From the NCBI GenBank assembly GCA_038503075.1, contig JBCAML010000001.1, positions 1,240,001 to 1,304,000 of the forward strand: 64,000 nucleotides of DNA. Reading direction: 5' to 3'. This DNA comes from Gyromitra esculenta (taxonomy: Eukaryota > Ascomycota > Pezizomycetes > Pezizales > Discinaceae). Position 1 is the stretch's first letter. Every line of letters starts with the position of its first letter. Positions 60,601 to 64,000 of the stretch are shown in pieces. The notes beneath the pieces were generated by a model. The model made no database searches. It was not told where the DNA came from and saw nothing but the letters and a program-made list of their open reading frames with translations. Made by a program: the position numbers and the translations under genes.

Positions 60601-63600
60601 GTGTACAGCAATTCTACAAAACATCGCTACTAAAACACAAATGCCCTCCGGCGTTAGTACGCCGTTTGTTCGCACATATATATAAACCACTACTGAAGGT
60701 GGGAACTACATGTGTGATAAACCCCTAGAAGCAAAAGGCCGAACCATGCCTGGGTGTTACAGAGACTACATCTATTTTCTATTTTGAAAGGAGAGTCCAA
60801 TGACGATGCATATCGATATCTTCAAGACTCTAGCTCCAATGCTATCTGTTCTAAAAAATGGTCTATTTTAGAAGAAAGGGCTACCAACACATACACCACA
60901 ACCCATCCATCAAGACTGCATGCTGTAGTAGCAGGATTGGTTTATGGATTGCCTTTTTTGGTATGTGTAATCACAAGGGTGCCAGGGATGCTGTCATATG
61001 TTCTTTTGTTCAGTCAAGCAGGACCCTATGGTGAAATCCCCCGTTATTGAAACCCCTTGATCAGCAAAATCTATATAGCAGGACCATAACATAGGTTTAG
61101 AAAATAAGTGCGCAAGAATAAGGCAAAAGCCGCAAACCCTATGCGATCTTGAAGTGTTTCTAGCTAGCGATTGAGACGGTCCGAAATTCTAACACCCCCT
61201 AGAGGGTAATACGTCTGGGATCGGCCTCTAGAGCGTATTACTTGGTGAGACTAGGACTCAGCTAGCCTCATTGCTCGCTGGATCAACCCGCTTTTTGATC
61301 CTGCTAGCGCAATAGATAGCGAGTGCTCGTTAAGCATGTACTCTAAATGCCAAATATTTATCAATTTCTTTTCAGTAACTATTTGCCGAGTAAAATTTTC
61401 CCCTAAATAGCTGCTTTCCTCCAGAGGAGTAAGTCCATGGCTAGATTTTTGGGGAAACGTCGCCTACGGAGCTGTTACATTATACCGTTGCTCCCTACCC
61501 ATTTCTACGGTTTGAGAAACATTGACAAACGCTCGTTATCGAGTCTGGCTATGATCCCGGCCTAGGATACCGTAGGGACTGGCCAAATACAGACCATTGC
61601 CAAGAGGCGGCGTCTGGGATACTACATGTATACTTCATGAGGGATCGATTTACATCAAAACTGAGGGGAAGACGGCTCAGCTGAGCTTGTTGGAGTCTGC
61701 TCACAGAGAAATAACTCACCAAAATCAGCTTATATCTACACTATTATTAGGATAATATCCCAGACATCCCCTCTCGGCAACGGCCTATATTTGGCCAGTC
61801 CCTACGATGGTTCCCGGCCACCGGCCTCATAGCTAGAGGGATATACTTTATGCTCACCGTAGCCTAAAATTACTGTAACCTACCTATAGTTGGTTACGCC
61901 AAGGCATTATGGGGCTGGGAGTAGTTAGTTAAATATTGCAGCGAATATAGGCAATCATATGTAAAATCGAGGAGTTTTGATGAAATCCAACCCTACTATG
62001 ACTTCCTAGTTTACTTATTTTAGTTCAATAGTTCTTGGGCTTAGTGCAGTTAATTTATAACTGATAACTGTTTACTTTCTTAGGCCGGGGGGGATTTTAA
62101 TAAAATTACCAATTTCGGCCACCACAGTTCACGGCCGTTGATTGCCAAGAACTACATGTATTCAAGTTCGATGCTTTACGTACGTGGCAGAGAAGCATAG
62201 TTACCGCCGCAAATTCTCAGCTTCTCCGATGATTAAAATAATTTTGTAAGCCTTGCATATATTCAGGCATGCACTAAGGTCCGAATCGATAAATACAGGA
62301 CTCGAAAGAACAACCCTGGCGTACGTGACAGGCTTTTGAATCCTGGTCTGTTGAAACCCTGCAGACAATGGAAAAGGGTGGTCTTTGCGTGTGCCACCTA
62401 GATTCAAACACTCGCCTGACTGTTCTTTGGGATTCCTATGGCTTCGGTTAAATATGGTTATCCCACATGGAAACGGTAAAGGTTGCTCGTACAGGCAAAA
62501 TTTTGGTCTTTAGTGCATATTCTCAAAAAAATTTGGTTGTTGCGTCTCTGGACCTCAGTCACACGCAAGGATCCCTGCTCTTTCAACTTCTGCCATACCC
62601 GATATCGTTCGTGGTCGCTTTGCCTGAAGCGAGATCTCGCTTACACCCCCTGTAAGGCTCGTGATAGAAGGTCTGTAAATTTACGTAGGTAGAGCCTTTA
62701 GCTAATTATAAGTGCCCAACTGATTTTGAAGATCGAAAAAGGTGCGCCTAAACCATACCTTAATAATCACCATTCTTAGCGAATACCTTTAAAATAGTGA
62801 CAGGTATGATGGTCTGATCCTTTTGCACGACATACAAACACATAGGAATCCTGACTGAAGCTAATTCGTAATGTCGATCAGATATGGGAACCACGGCCAC
62901 CCAACCATCTATTCGTAAATCAATCCTCGAGCGAAAATCGACTTATATGAGTTGAAGATCAGATCGAGTTTCGTTATATCGACGAGGAGCCCTAAACTGC
63001 CATCAAGGGCTGTGCACATTAATGTGCATGCATGGCTAAGACATATAATTATAGGCTACAAACTGGAGTTTGATCTCTCAGGAATTCTTTATCGCGCCAA
63101 TTAACTAGCAAATTTTATCGCAACCTTGACCTCTCAGGAAGAAAAAAAAAAAGGTGGAAAGCGATGCCCCAGATATCTGGAAATTCTCTTTCTGAGATCT
63201 CTTCTCTCGTGTTCACGTGCTCGGGGGAAATTTAGGCCGTATCTGCTCAGAACCCTGGTGCTCTTAATTAAGCTAATGGAGGGAATCGGACTATCAACCT
63301 TTACGATCAAATATCTACCCTAATCCATCCTTCTTCTTTCTATATGCACATTTATTGGCAGCAGTGAAACCAGCCGAGTATTATGGCCAAATATTGGTAA
63401 CCCGGGGATTCCGACAACTTCCTGGACACTCCATATTAGGAACACTAGGGGTCATCGCCTAGAAATAAACTGGTGCCAGTCCGCCGGTTCGGTTTCGATT
63501 CGATATCCATGGGTTCGGGTCCTTCGGAGAAGGGCGACTCCCTTAAACGGCGCGACATGATCCATTTATTTACATACTAGAATATTCTTTCGGTGCCTTG

Positions 63601-64000
63601 GTCTAGAAGTGATTAGAATTAGGGCAGAGAAGTGATTTCTGTGAAAATCGCTAGAAGCATGACCAGAATAGGTGTTTAAAAGAGCAGAATCACGCCTAAC
63701 AGGATTTCTGATGCGTCTCTAACTCTCGGTACCAGATAAACTTAGGGAAGTCATCGGGGAGAACACGTAGCTTAGAGGAGGTGTATTTAGTGGGCGTTGT
63801 AACCAAGATATTAGCTAGCCGGCGCCTGGTAAACAGCCACTTTATCGGTAACAAGTAACCAAACAAAGTACCACTCACCAACTACCGTTTACTTCACGAA
63901 ACAGCTCACGATCGTGAGGAACTTCTGGATGGCCTTTAGATCCCGCCTACGACTAGGTCTGGCTGGAGCACAACTGGTTTTACCAAGCTAAAAGATCTTG
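57603..64000. other. 6.4 kb gene desert at the right edge
   Basis: No gene is supported. Frames up to 98 codons (60754-61050, with a hydrophobic stretch) are unrecognised. It contains a (TTTA)n run near 58290-58310, TACATGTA at 59101, 61623 and 62153, and a foldback at 61559-61819. The first few hundred bases are promoter sequence for the arabinofuranosidase. Confidence 0.6.
61559..61819. repeat. Foldback element with ~63-bp diverged arms
   Basis: The left arm 61559-61621 and the inverted right arm 61756-61819 share GTAGGGACTGGCCAAATA and GTCTGGGATA, about 80 percent identity overall, around a 134-bp centre that contains a TACATGTA. No coding capacity. The arms end in GGCC-rich sequence with no clear target duplication. 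Confidence 0.7.

Noticed and set aside
60754..61050. A 98-codon frame with a hydrophobic stretch
   Set aside because: Lies in a desert, has no supported start, and a single hydrophobic run is common by chance.
1..64000. CRISPR arrays, bacterial operons or rRNA
   Set aside because: None seen. The sequence is fungal nuclear DNA with spliceosomal introns.

Overview
The window is nuclear DNA of a filamentous ascomycete (Pezizomycotina). The evidence is multi-exon genes with short spliceosomal introns (about 50-220 nt, GT...AG, some with CTAAC-like branch sites), a Con-6 conidiation protein, a Zn(II)2Cys6 cluster, a fungal ZIP transporter, nuclear-encoded mitochondrial proteins and the fungal phosphoketolase/acetate kinase pair. 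I cannot name the class. Gene density is low: twelve well-supported or plausible genes in 64 kb, separated by AT-richer deserts with decayed inverted-repeat elements.

Layout. 0-4.8 kb: an unrecognised open frame at the left edge, then a ZIP zinc transporter (minus strand) whose upstream region holds four CAAGGT zinc-response-type sites. 8.1-15.1 kb: acetate kinase (minus) and phosphoketolase (plus) diverge around an orphan 168-aa reading frame; together they form the phosphoketolase-acetate kinase route from pentose phosphate to acetyl-phosphate, acetate and ATP. 16.5-20.8 kb: a 596-aa uncharacterised protein (minus) and the complex I subunit NDUFS7/PSST (plus). 24.0-30.6 kb: Con-6; an intronless GC-rich aldose 1-epimerase; and a minus-strand protein joining a Zn2Cys6 DNA-binding cluster to a maltose/NodL-type hexapeptide acetyltransferase. 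30.6-44.2 kb: a 13.6 kb desert. 44.2-50.3 kb: a small basic protein of a conserved but unnamed fungal type, a cytochrome P450 with a one-base frame break in an A9 run, and mitochondrial malonyl-CoA:ACP transacylase. 55.2-57.6 kb: a secreted GH51 alpha-L-arabinofuranosidase with eight exons. 57.6-64 kb: a second desert.

Exon coordinates below were assembled by hand from splice signals, frame continuity and family motifs. In every multi-exon gene the exon lengths sum to a multiple of three, except the P450, which is one base over exactly where the A9 run lies.

The most unusual signals are outside the genes. The palindromic octamer TACATGTA occurs 22 times where about one is expected, nearly always intergenic. 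Several small foldback elements lie in the deserts, three of the families flanked by TA (Tc1/mariner-MITE style). Two copies of a dispersed repeat differ over a 40-base block by eight substitutions that are all transitions.
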